DNA from: JAGOPY01 sp964619555
GTDB lineage: Bacteria > Bacteroidota > Bacteroidia > Bacteroidales > JAGOPY01
Assembly: GCA_964619555.1 (NCBI GenBank)
Contig: CAZUDV010000018.1
Span: forward strand, 6,482-70,481
Direction of reading: 5' to 3'
DNA length: 64,000 nucleotides
Shown: piece after piece, positions 53,488-61,681 of the stretch
Layout: each line of letters opens with the position of its first letter
Numbering within the stretch: position 1 is the stretch's first letter
The notes under the pieces: model-generated
Database searches by the model: none
What the model saw: the letters and a program-made list of their open reading frames with translations, nothing else
Told to the model about the DNA's origin: nothing
Translations under genes and position numbers: made by a program

Positions 53488-54339
53488 GTGAAAAAAATTA
53501 CCTTGTTTTTAGCGTTGATGATGGCTTCAATGTTGGTTTTCCCCCAGCAGGATGTAGCCGACATCTGGGTAGAGGGCGATGAAAACATTGTCACGCCGTC
53601 TGCCCGCCAGGTGGGTACACGCCTTCCGGTAGTTATCCCAACAAATACAGTGCTTTACGATAACGGTCCGCTGGTGACCCATCCGGGCGGCGGATTTGGA
53701 GGAGCGGACGCTTCCGTGCTTCAGACCAACATTGGTTTGGCTGCCTACGGTTTTGGCAACCCAATTTCTTCCAATTATTGGGTCGCTGACGATTTCACCG
53801 TGCCCGCAGGAGGGTGGGATATCAAAGGATTTGGCTTTTTCGGCTATCAATCCTTATCAACCACTGCCTCTACCATGACAACCGTTCATATCATGATCTA
53901 TGACGGCCCTCCTGACGATATAAACTCGACCCTGATCTTCGGTGGCGACAACTTTCTGACCAGTAGCAATTTTACAAACATCTACAGGGTTACTGATTAC
54001 TTAATGTCTAATACATTTCGCCCGATCATGCTCAATGCCTGCATGTTCGACCTTCATCTCGATGCCGGCTCATACTGGGTTTGCTGGCAGACGGGCGGCA
54101 CCCTTTCCAACGGTCCATATGTCCCACCGGTCACTTACCTGGGGCAAACAACAACTGGAAATGCGATGCAGTTTACCTCATCCTGGGAAGACATTTTGGA
54201 TTTAGGCACCTTTACACCACAGGGTCTCCCGTTCCTGATCTACGGACCTGCACCGGCAGTACCTGTTTCCGAATGGGCGCTGATGCTGGGAGGCATCCTC
54301 ATAGCCCTCGCAGTCTTCTTCCGGTACAAAAGATCGTAA
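53488..54339 (+). CDS. Secreted protein with IPTL/PEP-CTERM-like C-terminal anchor
   Basis: The 283-residue product has a signal peptide (ITLFLALMMASMLVFPQ), a beta-rich body (VADDFTVPAGGWDIKGFGFFGYQS) and a C-terminal tripartite tail. The tail is a short motif VPVSEW, a hydrophobic helix ALMLGGILIALAVFF, and basic residues RYKRS. That arrangement matches IPTL-CTERM/PEP-CTERM exosortase-type sorting signals, with a Bacteroidota variant motif. It starts with GTG-AAA-AAA after a plausible ATTAATC spacer. The tail lacks the T9SS pattern. No exosortase gene lies in the window. A strong terminator follows. Confidence 0.82.
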   Translation: MKKITLFLALMMASMLVFPQQDVADIWVEGDENIVTPSARQVGTRLPVVIPTNTVLYDNGPLVTHPGGGFGGADASVLQTNIGLAAYGFGNPISSNYWVADDFTVPAGGWDIKGFGFFGYQSLSTTASTMTTVHIMIYDGPPDDINSTLIFGGDNFLTSSNFTNIYRVTDYLMSNTFRPIMLNACMFDLHLDAGSYWVCWQTGGTLSNGPYVPPVTYLGQTTTGNAMQFTSSWEDILDLGTFTPQGLPFLIYGPAPAVPVSEWALMLGGILIALAVFFRYKRS

Positions 54340-54362
54340 AATCCACTTCCGTACCAATCAAG

Positions 54363-54409
54363 CCGGAGAAACTGACCCGCCGCCATGGCCGGCACTCTCC
54401 GGTTTTTTT
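54363..54409 (+). terminator. Rho-independent terminator after IPTL-type gene
   Basis: Inverted repeat CCGGAGA (54363-54369) / TCTCCGG (54396-54402) is followed by seven T residues (54403-54409). It lies 24 bases after the stop of the plus-strand gene. Confidence 0.8.
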
Positions 54410-54599
54410 ATACAAATTTGCCACAGCCCATCGCCTGTTGTACATCATACAACATTAACTCGTCATATCGCTACTTCGCCACTTCGCTAATTCGTTTCGT
54501 TTCAACCCCTTCCTAAAACCTCAGACAAAGCCCCATCCCGTCGCGGTTTGCGCAAATCTCCAGGCAGGATATGTTCTTAAAACAATATCAAATTATCAA

Positions 54600-56096
54600 T
54601 TAATCCCTGAGGCAACGCAGACTAAAACCTTCCTCCTTGTTATCGTAGCTCCGGCCTGCTCCCGGGCCGTTGTAATCGAGGGTACGGCTCCATGCGTAGC
54701 TGCCATCGTACTCTGTAGATGTTAACCAGAGGCCGTATAAGCCGACAACGAAGCAGCCACCAGTGTAATTGCGGAAGCCACCTGGCAGACCCGAAAAACC
54801 ACTGCTGTTGGTGGCATCTGTGTTGGGACTTGTCCATAAGGCTGAGACGGACTTCATCTTCCCCCCTGCAACCGACTCTCCGCCCAGATAAGTGGTAAGA
54901 ATCGTCCATTCTGAATCTGTCGGCTCATGCCATCCGTCGGGGCATAATCCACGAGGATCATCCACTGCATACCAGTTGTAAAGGGCGCCGTATTTGGCAT
55001 TGGTTGCCTGGTCATTGTTATACCAGCAGTACGCTCCGGTTGCAAGGGCTCCCCATGTCACGTCATCCGTCACGTTCGGGATGGCATCGCCATTGCGGTA
55101 ATGAGTTACCCTCAGGTTTTCCGCCATCCAGGTTTGTGTGCCAATCGTAATGGTCGGATAAGCATTGCCGTCGTAATCGATACAGGTTGAAGAAGCGTTT
55201 TCGATGCTGATCCAGTTCGATCCATTATAGTAATAATAACCTTTCGGGCTGTCCGTCTGATAGACAAGGAGTCCCGCAGAAGGAGACACAATGGCCGTTC
55301 GCTGGGTACCGGTCAGGCGGGGAGGTAAGAATCCTTTATCGGTTGAGCTTAAATTAAGTATGGCAGAGCCATCAGCCTGGTCACTGCCTATATTCACGCT
55401 TCCTCCGGTAATGCAGAGTATGTCCGGATAGCTTTCATTCACTGTCCAATCCCAGCGATCGAAATAAATATGCCCGGTGGTACCGGCAAAATTGGCATAA
55501 ACGCCAAATCCCATGTCAATATTCGGAACGATGGGGATCGCAGCGCTCCAGGTTGATCCTCCGTTCGAGCTGGTCTCAATCATATTGGGATTCGGCCCTG
55601 CGTTCTGTATTCGAATGGCAAACGATGTTGCACCAGTGCCAGTGTATCCGGACAGATCAACACTCAAATCGTTCGGGCCGGTTCCGGTAAAATTAATCCC
55701 CGCCCACGCCCCGGGATCCGAAACATGCAGCCTGCTCTGGGGATTCATCTCTCCTATTCCCACGTTACCATCTTCGTAGTAAATATTGTTGCCGGCAGGG
55801 ATCCATTTGCTTGCCACAGACGACCAATCAGGTGAGGCTGTTGTGCCCCTGTTCATATACAACTGGTTGTCGTCGGTGCAAAAGATCAGCAAACCATTGG
55901 CCGGATTTGCAATAGCGTCCCTTTCGGATGCACTCATTCGCGGGATCAGCATACCTTTCGTGGTTGATTGCACGTCCAGCATAGCAGAACTATCAGCAGC
56001 GTTGCCTGTTTCATTCATACTCACTCCCTGCGACCGGGAAACAGTCACAATACAGCACATGACTATACCAGTCATAAAAAATTTCATAGTTTTCAT
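54600..56096 (-). CDS. FISUMP domain secreted protein with tail-fibre-like N-terminal repeats
   Basis: The 498-residue product has a signal peptide (FFMTGIVMCCIVTVSRSQ). Two related blocks follow (SSAMLDVQSTTKGMLIPRMS and SAILNLSSTDKGFLPPRLTG), as in tail-fibre-like Bacteroidota adhesins, including GNVGIGEMNPQSRLHVS. The C-terminal FISUMP (Fibrobacter succinogenes major paralogous) domain spans about 320-495, with IGTQTWMAENLRVTHYRNG, WYAVDDPRGLCPDGWHEPT, FSGLPGGFRNY and a final SLRCLRD. It is one of four FISUMP genes clustered at 54.6-60.7 kb. The role is probably surface display or ligand binding; unproven. Confidence 0.9.
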   Translation of the reverse strand: MKTMKFFMTGIVMCCIVTVSRSQGVSMNETGNAADSSAMLDVQSTTKGMLIPRMSASERDAIANPANGLLIFCTDDNQLYMNRGTTASPDWSSVASKWIPAGNNIYYEDGNVGIGEMNPQSRLHVSDPGAWAGINFTGTGPNDLSVDLSGYTGTGATSFAIRIQNAGPNPNMIETSSNGGSTWSAAIPIVPNIDMGFGVYANFAGTTGHIYFDRWDWTVNESYPDILCITGGSVNIGSDQADGSAILNLSSTDKGFLPPRLTGTQRTAIVSPSAGLLVYQTDSPKGYYYYNGSNWISIENASSTCIDYDGNAYPTITIGTQTWMAENLRVTHYRNGDAIPNVTDDVTWGALATGAYCWYNNDQATNAKYGALYNWYAVDDPRGLCPDGWHEPTDSEWTILTTYLGGESVAGGKMKSVSALWTSPNTDATNSSGFSGLPGGFRNYTGGCFVVGLYGLWLTSTEYDGSYAWSRTLDYNGPGAGRSYDNKEEGFSLRCLRD

Positions 56097-56153
56097 GATG
56101 TGAAAGGATTTGTTTCTAATATTTTAGGAAGACGAATTGCAGAAATACAGACA

Positions 56154-57113
56154 TTAATAATTATCCTTTACGCAACGGACAGAACGGGCGGTCAATTTAC
56201 TAAAGTAGTTTCGGCTAACTGTCGATAGATCATAACGCAGACTTCTGTAATAAGCATCTGTGGATGAGGCTTCCGTCGAAGAATAGAAAAATGCATTTAT
56301 TCCCAGGCTACCGAAGGTACCATAGCCATCCCGGCTGCCACCAGGAAGAGCAGTGAATCCACTATTATTGGTTCCACTTGCACTTCCAGACCACCACAGA
56401 AATGCCTCATCAGTCTCCTTTAATTTTCTTCCTTCGCTGTGCGTTCCTCTGTACCCTGTCAAATTTGATTCAGCCCATGTCATTCCAAGGGTTTGTTCCA
56501 GTTTCTTCCAATCGCCATCGCTGGGCACGCTCCAGCCATCCGGACAAATGCCCTGTACAAAGCTGGGAGTGCTATTGCTCGACGGTTCCCCGTTCATCAC
56601 GGCATCCCAGGTATATAGCCATCCATAGGTCTCGACATAGGCATCATCGTCATCATAAGCCCAATACCCCGAAATGTCCGAGCCGTCTGCATAATTCGTC
56701 GACTTCAGGTTTTCGGCCATCCAGCACTGGTCTCCGATTTTTACTGTCCGGTAATGGTGCCCGTTATAATCGGTCACTCCTTCGGAGCAAAAACTGGTCC
56801 CGTCGCTGCTGCTTCCGGCCGAACTGGATTTGGTGACCATCGTTTTCCAAGCGGTCCCATCCCAGTATTCAATTTTCATGTCGTCGATGTTGAAAACGAT
56901 CATCCCCCTGTCAGCGGTATCAAGGGTGCCCCCAAAAGTGGTGATCTGTGCGTTGGTCATTCGCGGGATCAGCACCCCTTTGGATGTCGATTTCACATCC
57001 AGCATGGCAGAACTGTCCGGGGCGCTTTCGTCGTCATTGATTCCTACCTGGGCAAATAATAGGCTATTGCAAAGCATAAGCATTGCAATTAAGAATGAAG
57101 GATTTCTCATCAT
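56154..57113 (-). CDS. FISUMP domain secreted protein
   Basis: The 319-residue product has a signal peptide (SFLIAMLMLCNSLLFAQ), one SSAMLDVKSTSKGVLIPRMT block and a C-terminal FISUMP domain (about 115-319). The domain shows IGDQCWMAENLKSTNYADG, CPDGWSVPSDGDWKKLEQTLG, FTALPGGSRDGYG and the end ARSVRCVKD. It is 57 bases upstream of the next FISUMP gene on the same strand, so the two may be one transcription unit. Confidence 0.9.
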   Translation of the reverse strand: MMRNPSFLIAMLMLCNSLLFAQVGINDDESAPDSSAMLDVKSTSKGVLIPRMTNAQITTFGGTLDTADRGMIVFNIDDMKIEYWDGTAWKTMVTKSSSAGSSSDGTSFCSEGVTDYNGHHYRTVKIGDQCWMAENLKSTNYADGSDISGYWAYDDDDAYVETYGWLYTWDAVMNGEPSSNSTPSFVQGICPDGWSVPSDGDWKKLEQTLGMTWAESNLTGYRGTHSEGRKLKETDEAFLWWSGSASGTNNSGFTALPGGSRDGYGTFGSLGINAFFYSSTEASSTDAYYRSLRYDLSTVSRNYFSKLTARSVRCVKDNY

Positions 57114-57501
57114 GCATTTTTATTGGTTAATTACTTAAGAACTCAGGGGCTATGTGAGTCTTCGGGTGAAGTTGCCTGATAGATTTGGAGTATTGCGCCG
57201 AGAAAATTGTACTAGTATACCGCCTGACAAAGTGCAAATAAACTATATATATACTAATATCGATGTTAATAATATGTTAAATATTATATATAATCATTAA
57301 TACATCATTCTATTCATTGAATTATGGCCGGCCATTTCACAGTCCGGAAAAAATAACCCCAAAAGGCCGGCCCTGACAGACCTCATGGCTTTCAGATTGT
57401 CAATTGATAAGGAAGGGTAATATAAATCGGCACGGTCCGGTCAATTTGTCCGGAATGTGCATTTCGCCTGTAAATAAAAAAATTATTGAGCCTGTTAGAA
57501 G
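57114..57501. other. Intergenic region with GGCCGGCC palindromes and 38-bp repeat copy A
   Basis: AT-rich upstream part, then two GGCCGGCC octamers. The first sits in the 12-bp palindrome ATGGCCGGCCAT (57324-57335) and the second is about 40 bases on, followed by repeat copy A at 57425-57462. No gene is seen. Confidence 0.6.
57425..57462 (+). repeat. Dispersed 38-bp repeat, copy A
   Basis: Shares GGTCAATT, GTCCGG and TGTGCAT blocks at the same spacing with copy C (28 of 38 positions identical by eye), and similar blocks in inverted copy B. It lies just 3' of the FISUMP gene ending at 57502. Confidence 0.7.
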
Positions 57502-58836
57502 TCAATTATCGCGCAGGCAGCGAACGCTATATGCATCTTCCTCAAAGTTTCCGTCCCGGTATATTTCCGGGTAGTAATAACTGAGGAGACGCTGCCAGGC
57601 ATAATAGTTAACGCCCTCTGTCGATGTCCACCAGTAGCCGCGGTCTCCCATGTTGCTAAAGAAACCATCGAAGTCGCGAAGGCCACCTGGCAGGCCTGAA
57701 AAGCTGAACAGATCAGTACCATTGCCATTACCATACCAACCGGTGGTGGTCTTCAGGTTCGTACCTGCATCATAACCCCGGTACATCCCTTTCTCCCAAA
57801 TATCGTCACCTATTCTGAACTGGCTATCCACTGCACCTTCCAGCACTTTCCATTCCTCGTCCGTCGGCAGATGCCAGCCCGGCGGGCATATGCCACGGAC
57901 GCCCTGCTGGATGGTATATTCCATCATTTCAAACCACTGGTAAAGTCCGCCATATATATTGCAATTATTGGAATCGTCACCGTAACAATACTTTTCTATG
58001 GTTTCATTGTCCGATTGTCCCATTACTCCGGGGATCATGATGCCCACGTTGAGGTTTTCCCCGAGCCAGCACTGGCTGAAGATCTGAATGGTGTTATATA
58101 CGTGTCCTTCGTATTCAACTGTGGGTGTTCCAGGGCAGGGGATATTGGTGGCGAACTGGAAGGTGTATGTAGTGCTTTCTTCCGGGGAGTCCAGGATACC
58201 GGATTGCCGGACAATCAAGTCATTTGCCTGCGAAGAGTACTTCAAAACAGGTTTTCCTGGTGGAGATCCCATATAATCCAACTTGCAGTCCTTACCATCT
58301 TGCTGTCCCGTCGAGATCATCCGGATACTCCGGCTTATTCCATTCCAATTGGCGGTAAGGAAGTAAATGTGGCCCCCTCCGGAAATGAATCTGAAGGAAT
58401 GAAGCCCTTCAGCAAGTTGCCGGTCAGTGCGGAGAACAACCTTGCCCTGCAAGTCTGTTACCATCACATGCACCTTCCCCGAATGAGGGACGCACATCGC
58501 GATTTCACTCCGGTCTCCCATTGGATTCGGAAAATTTTGATAAACAGTAAATGATGAAATATCATCATTCACTTCCGGAATACCCACCGTGGAGAATGTT
58601 GCGTAGCCGACACAAAGCAGTAGATCCCCGGGGTTAATTACAAGGGATAACATGGTGTCTGGCCAGTAGATCATGGTTTCCCCTCCCTGGGTACGGTTCA
58701 TGATCTTAATGCTGTCGAGCTGGACATAGGCTGCGTTGTCGACAGCCTTGAAGGCCAATTCCATGGTGGGACGCTGCCCATAAGCAGTCAAAAGACATAC
58801 TGTAAGCATAAATACTAATAAAGACTTGCTTGTCAT
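57502..58836 (-). CDS. FISUMP protein with internal T9SS-sorting-like domain
   Basis: The product has a signal peptide (SLLVFMLTVCLLTAYGQ). The beta-rich N-terminal part contains AYVQLDSIKIMNRTQGG, and then a region that reads like a T9SS type A sorting domain but in an internal position (FPNPMGDRSEIAMCV, VTDLQGKVVL, LHSFRF, about 100-180). A C-terminal FISUMP domain follows (about 255-443) with IFSQCWLGENLNVG, CPPGWHLPTDEEWKVLEG and YSVRCLRD. The ATG at 58836 is supported by a promoter at 58928-58958. It is paralogous to the divergent gene at 59353. Confidence 0.88.
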   Translation of the reverse strand: MTSKSLLVFMLTVCLLTAYGQRPTMELAFKAVDNAAYVQLDSIKIMNRTQGGETMIYWPDTMLSLVINPGDLLLCVGYATFSTVGIPEVNDDISSFTVYQNFPNPMGDRSEIAMCVPHSGKVHVMVTDLQGKVVLRTDRQLAEGLHSFRFISGGGHIYFLTANWNGISRSIRMISTGQQDGKDCKLDYMGSPPGKPVLKYSSQANDLIVRQSGILDSPEESTTYTFQFATNIPCPGTPTVEYEGHVYNTIQIFSQCWLGENLNVGIMIPGVMGQSDNETIEKYCYGDDSNNCNIYGGLYQWFEMMEYTIQQGVRGICPPGWHLPTDEEWKVLEGAVDSQFRIGDDIWEKGMYRGYDAGTNLKTTTGWYGNGNGTDLFSFSGLPGGLRDFDGFFSNMGDRGYWWTSTEGVNYYAWQRLLSYYYPEIYRDGNFEEDAYSVRCLRDN

Positions 58837-58927
58837 AGCTTCGTGGATTTGGTTTTTTTGTCTCAAGTCTAAATCTGCAAATCGAAAAATAAAATGGGTA
58901 AAAGATTGAATGATAGACTTGATGGTG

Positions 58928-58958
58928 CAAATATACATTATTCAAAATTAAATATCAA
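58928..58958 (-). promoter_or_regulatory. Bacteroidota promoter of FISUMP gene 57502-58836
   Basis: On the minus strand TTG (58956-58958), a 20-base spacer and TATATTTG (58928-58935) form a canonical -33/-7 promoter. It lies about 92 bases before the ATG at 58836. Confidence 0.6.
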
Positions 58959-59027
58959 GTCCGGTGCGATGTGTATTTGCATGGCAACAAACGGGAGTCA
59001 TGAGTCTCCATTCCGGCTCCCTCCTTG

Positions 59028-59066
59028 TTGCACACGCAGGGCAAATTGACCAGTCCGCGTCGATTG
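59028..59066 (-). repeat. Dispersed 38-bp repeat, copy B (inverted)
   Basis: The minus strand carries GACTGGTCAATTTG and GCGTGTGCA at the same spacing as copy C, about 7 mismatches over 38 positions by eye. With copy A it flanks the FISUMP gene at 57502-58836 in opposite orientation. Confidence 0.7.
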
Positions 59067-59225
59067 AGATTAACCACATAAACTACCTGATAATAAATGG
59101 AATAAAGTGATCAATTTGCTCCGGTTGGCTATGGAAAAATCATCAATTCTGTTCTCCTTGGTTTATGAGTGAATATTTCTTCTTTATACAGCAGTTATTT
59201 TTAGAAAGTACCCGCATGACTGGCA

Positions 59226-59233
59226 TACTTTCG
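59226..59233 (+). promoter_or_regulatory. -7-like box upstream of FISUMP gene 59353
   Basis: TACTTTCG resembles TAnnTTTG with one mismatch, about 120 bases before the ATG at 59353. Confidence 0.3.
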
Positions 59234-59352
59234 TTTTATCAATCTGTTGCCCTTACTACTTGAATCTGAAAAGCTACCTTGCCAGAAGAAAACTTGTTTT
59301 TACCCTGGAGTTTTTATACCTTGGCAGGTTCATTATAACTAAACCAAGCACA

Positions 59353-60681
59353 ATGAAAGCCCAGCTATCTATTATTTTATTTATGTTCAATATCTCAATG
59401 ACAGCTTTAAGTCAAAATTCAGATATTGAATTGATATTTACTGCCGATAACAACGGTGCATATGTCCAGATTGACAGCATCAGGATCATGAACCGGACCC
59501 AGGGAGGCGATACAGTGCTTTTTTGGCCCGATACGGTGCTGTGGATTTATCATGTTGGAATGCATGAGAATCCTTGGAAAGAAAGCGCTTTCCAGGTCTT
59601 CCAGAACTATCCCAACCCGGTAGCGGACCAAACGACTGTGTCACTGTTTGTTCCTGAGAAGGACAAGGTCAGCATCATGGTGACCGATATCCTGGGGCGG
59701 ATGATTGTCCAAAGTGAAAGAGTATTGGACAAAGGAAAGCATTCTTTCCGTTTCACCCCCGGCAGCGGGAGCCTGTTTTGTTTCACTGCCCGTTGGCAGG
59801 GAGAAAGCAGCAGTATTGAGATCCTTCATTCAGGATTCCATTCAGGCAGATCGAGTACCCTTGAATACACCGGCATTGAGGCTTTCTCTCCGCAACTCAG
59901 GGCAATGAAAGATATTCAGGATTTCTCCTACACCCCCGGCGATGAACTTCTTTACATCGGGCATGCCAATGGTTTACAATCCGGTATGATAGATGTCCCG
60001 CAGGAAAGTACAAATTACTCCTTCCAGTTCGCCACCAACATCCCTTGCCCGGGAACGCCAATAGTGGAATACGAGGGTCAGATTTACAACACCATCCAGA
60101 TCTTCTCACAATGTTGGCTAAAGGAAAATTTGAATGTTGGCGAGAGGATCGATGGAACAATGGAACAATCGAACAATGGAGCTATTGAGAAATACTGCTA
60201 CAAAAACGAACCCGACAGTTGCGCCAAATATGGCGGGCTTTATCAATGGAACGAGATGATGCAATACACCACCCAGCAGGGCACCCAGGGCATCTGCCCA
60301 CCGGGATGGCACCTGCCCACGGATGAGGAATGGAAGGTTCTGGAAGGGGTGGTGGACAGCCAGTACGGAATTGGAGATCCGGAATGGGATAGGTATAGTG
60401 ATTGTCGTGGTTTTGATGCCGGAACAAACATGAAGAAAACAAGCGGCTGGTTTGGAAATGGCAACGGCACCGACCTATTAGGATTTGCAGGTCTGCCGGG
60501 CGGTCTTATTGACGCCGATAATGACTTCCAGGGCGTAGGCACCGATGGGACCTGGTGGGTGTCGTCGGTGCTCGCTAATTTCGATGCTTGGACCCATGCC
60601 ATCGATTATCAATATCCGGGAGCTTATCGGACCTACTATATAATGGAATTCGGCTTCAGTGTCCGTTGTGTTCGGGATTAA
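59353..60681 (+). CDS. FISUMP protein with internal T9SS-sorting-like domain (paralogue)
   Basis: The product shares its layout with the divergent gene at 57502-58836. There is a signal peptide (LSIILFMFNISMTALSQ), an AYVQIDSIRIMNRTQGG segment, and an internal T9SS-like sorting region (FQNYPNPVADQTTVSL, VTDILGRMIVQSE, KHSFRFTPGSG). A C-terminal FISUMP domain (IFSQCWLKENLNVG, CPPGWHLPTDEEWKVLEG, GFSVRCVRD) follows. The ATG at 59353 opens the signal peptide; an upstream TTG at 59260 is rejected. A terminator follows at 60709-60742. The pair looks like a local inverted duplication that has since diverged. Confidence 0.88.
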   Translation: MKAQLSIILFMFNISMTALSQNSDIELIFTADNNGAYVQIDSIRIMNRTQGGDTVLFWPDTVLWIYHVGMHENPWKESAFQVFQNYPNPVADQTTVSLFVPEKDKVSIMVTDILGRMIVQSERVLDKGKHSFRFTPGSGSLFCFTARWQGESSSIEILHSGFHSGRSSTLEYTGIEAFSPQLRAMKDIQDFSYTPGDELLYIGHANGLQSGMIDVPQESTNYSFQFATNIPCPGTPIVEYEGQIYNTIQIFSQCWLKENLNVGERIDGTMEQSNNGAIEKYCYKNEPDSCAKYGGLYQWNEMMQYTTQQGTQGICPPGWHLPTDEEWKVLEGVVDSQYGIGDPEWDRYSDCRGFDAGTNMKKTSGWFGNGNGTDLLGFAGLPGGLIDADNDFQGVGTDGTWWVSSVLANFDAWTHAIDYQYPGAYRTYYIMEFGFSVRCVRD

Positions 60682-60708
60682 CAAACTATAAATCGTCAGC
60701 AAAAAGAC

Positions 60709-60742
60709 AGAGAGTCCGGCTGTCGCTGGTCTCTCTTTTTTT
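60709..60742 (+). terminator. Terminator after FISUMP gene
   Basis: Stem AGAGAG (60709-60714) / CTCTCT (60731-60736), followed by a T-run to 60742, 28 bases after the stop codon. Confidence 0.65.
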
Positions 60743-60807
60743 ATACTCGTTCTTTGGATTCAACTTCTGTATAATGTCTTAAGGAGGTGTAAACCTTATA
60801 TTTTGTT

Positions 60808-60918
60808 TTCGTTGCTACAACGCGACTGAATATTTTACTTGCCATCTTCGCCTTGCTCGACGGCATGTCGGCCTTCGGCAGCAATAGTAAAATATAATGT
60901 CGTTTATGCGGCAACTGT
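60808..60918. repeat. Long imperfect inverted repeat (stem-loop element)
   Basis: ATATTTTACT (60830-60839) pairs exactly with AGTAAAATAT (60886-60895). The pairing extends imperfectly outward (GTTGC near 60811 with GCAAC near 60911) and the inner ends TGCC and GGCA also pair. The size and shape fit a MITE- or REP-like element. Confidence 0.65.
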
Positions 60919-61042
60919 GCTTATTTGATGGGGGACTGGACTGAAGATTTCTCCCTCTCCGATTTGGAGAGGGGGACACAGGGGGTGAGGTTGTCGCGGA
61001 ACCACAACGAAAAAAAACAATAAAATTTATGGCAATGAATGG

Positions 61043-61629
61043 TTATATCTCAGCTAATAATTGACGATCTATCCTAACCAAATAACTCCTCATTTCCGGA
61101 TCTTCTTCATGTTTCAGCCACTGCTAAGCTTGGAAAAATCTTTTTGCTAAAGATTTGAACCTCCCAGTCTGTTCAAATTCCATTAGCCATCGGGAAAAGT
61201 CTGCTAATTCTGGCTGGTCATATGAGTATTTAAAATCATCAAGAAACTCAGGTTGTTCAACACTCCAGCTTTCAGATTTATCGGTCGGAACTATCTCTCT
61301 TCCAAGAACTTATCGAATATATTAGTATTCCTGAAAAATGATGCAGTCGCTTTACGCTCGGCATCTTTAATTTTACTATTCTTGAAAAGAATGATTGTCC
61401 ATTCGAAGAAAAAATCGGGGAATCCGGCATCATCAGGAATATTTTTAACGAACCAACGGGTGTATACTAATCCGCCTTTATAATCTTGCAATTTGATATA
61501 AAGTGAAGTTGGAAGGTATCGTAATCCTCGACTATCATCATATCCACCAAACTTTCGCTTATCTGCCGCCAGGATACTTCGGATTTTCTTAATCTTCAAT
61601 TCGATCCTTTGTTTTTGATATGGTGTCAT
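61043..61629 (-). pseudogene. Broken hypothetical gene (frameshift plus in-frame stop)
   Basis: An intact-looking N-terminal frame runs from ATG 61629 (MTPYQKQRIELKIKKIR) through GGLVYTRWFVKNIPDDAGFP to ..FDKFLEER and stops at 61291. Coding character continues in another frame: adding one G at the GG at 61302-61303 (minus-strand view) gives FDKFLGREIVPTDKSESW, then QPELADFSRWLMEFEQ and KSLAKRFFQA. A TAG follows (61124-61126), then QWLKHEEDPEMRSYLVRIDR to a stop at 61043. Two separate lesions argue for true decay rather than one sequencing error. The family is not recognised. It is divergent from the hip module. Confidence 0.75.
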
Positions 61630-61681
61630 GTGTATGTATTATGAATAAAATTAAGAGAAAAGATTAATAAATGATATAAAT

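Larger units (their letters stand above)
58837..59352. other. Intergenic region between divergent FISUMP genes
   Basis: Contains a minus-strand promoter (58928-58958), repeat copy B (59028-59066), a partial similar motif near 59108-59124 and a plus-strand -7 box TACTTTCG (59226-59233). No open frame with coding character is visible. Confidence 0.55.
60682..61042. other. Repeat-rich intergenic region
   Basis: Holds the terminator, a long imperfect stem-loop (60808-60918) and a G-rich hairpin (CCCTCTCC / GGAGAGGG, about 60950-60972) like the one inside the 224-bp tandem repeats. No gene is visible. Confidence 0.6.

Noticed and set aside
57324..57375. GGCCGGCC palindromes as a terminator
   Set aside because: The inverted pair has no T-run and sits upstream of one minus-strand gene and downstream of another without clear stem continuity; left as an unexplained palindrome.
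54600..60681. Diversity-generating retroelement with FISUMP genes as variable proteins
   Set aside because: The C-terminal parts recall C-type-lectin-like variable proteins, but no reverse transcriptase gene or template/variable repeat pair is visible. The copies differ throughout, not at adenines only.
61291..61629. Intact 112-residue gene
   Set aside because: Coding signal clearly continues downstream in another frame, so the short frame is better explained as the 5' part of a broken gene.
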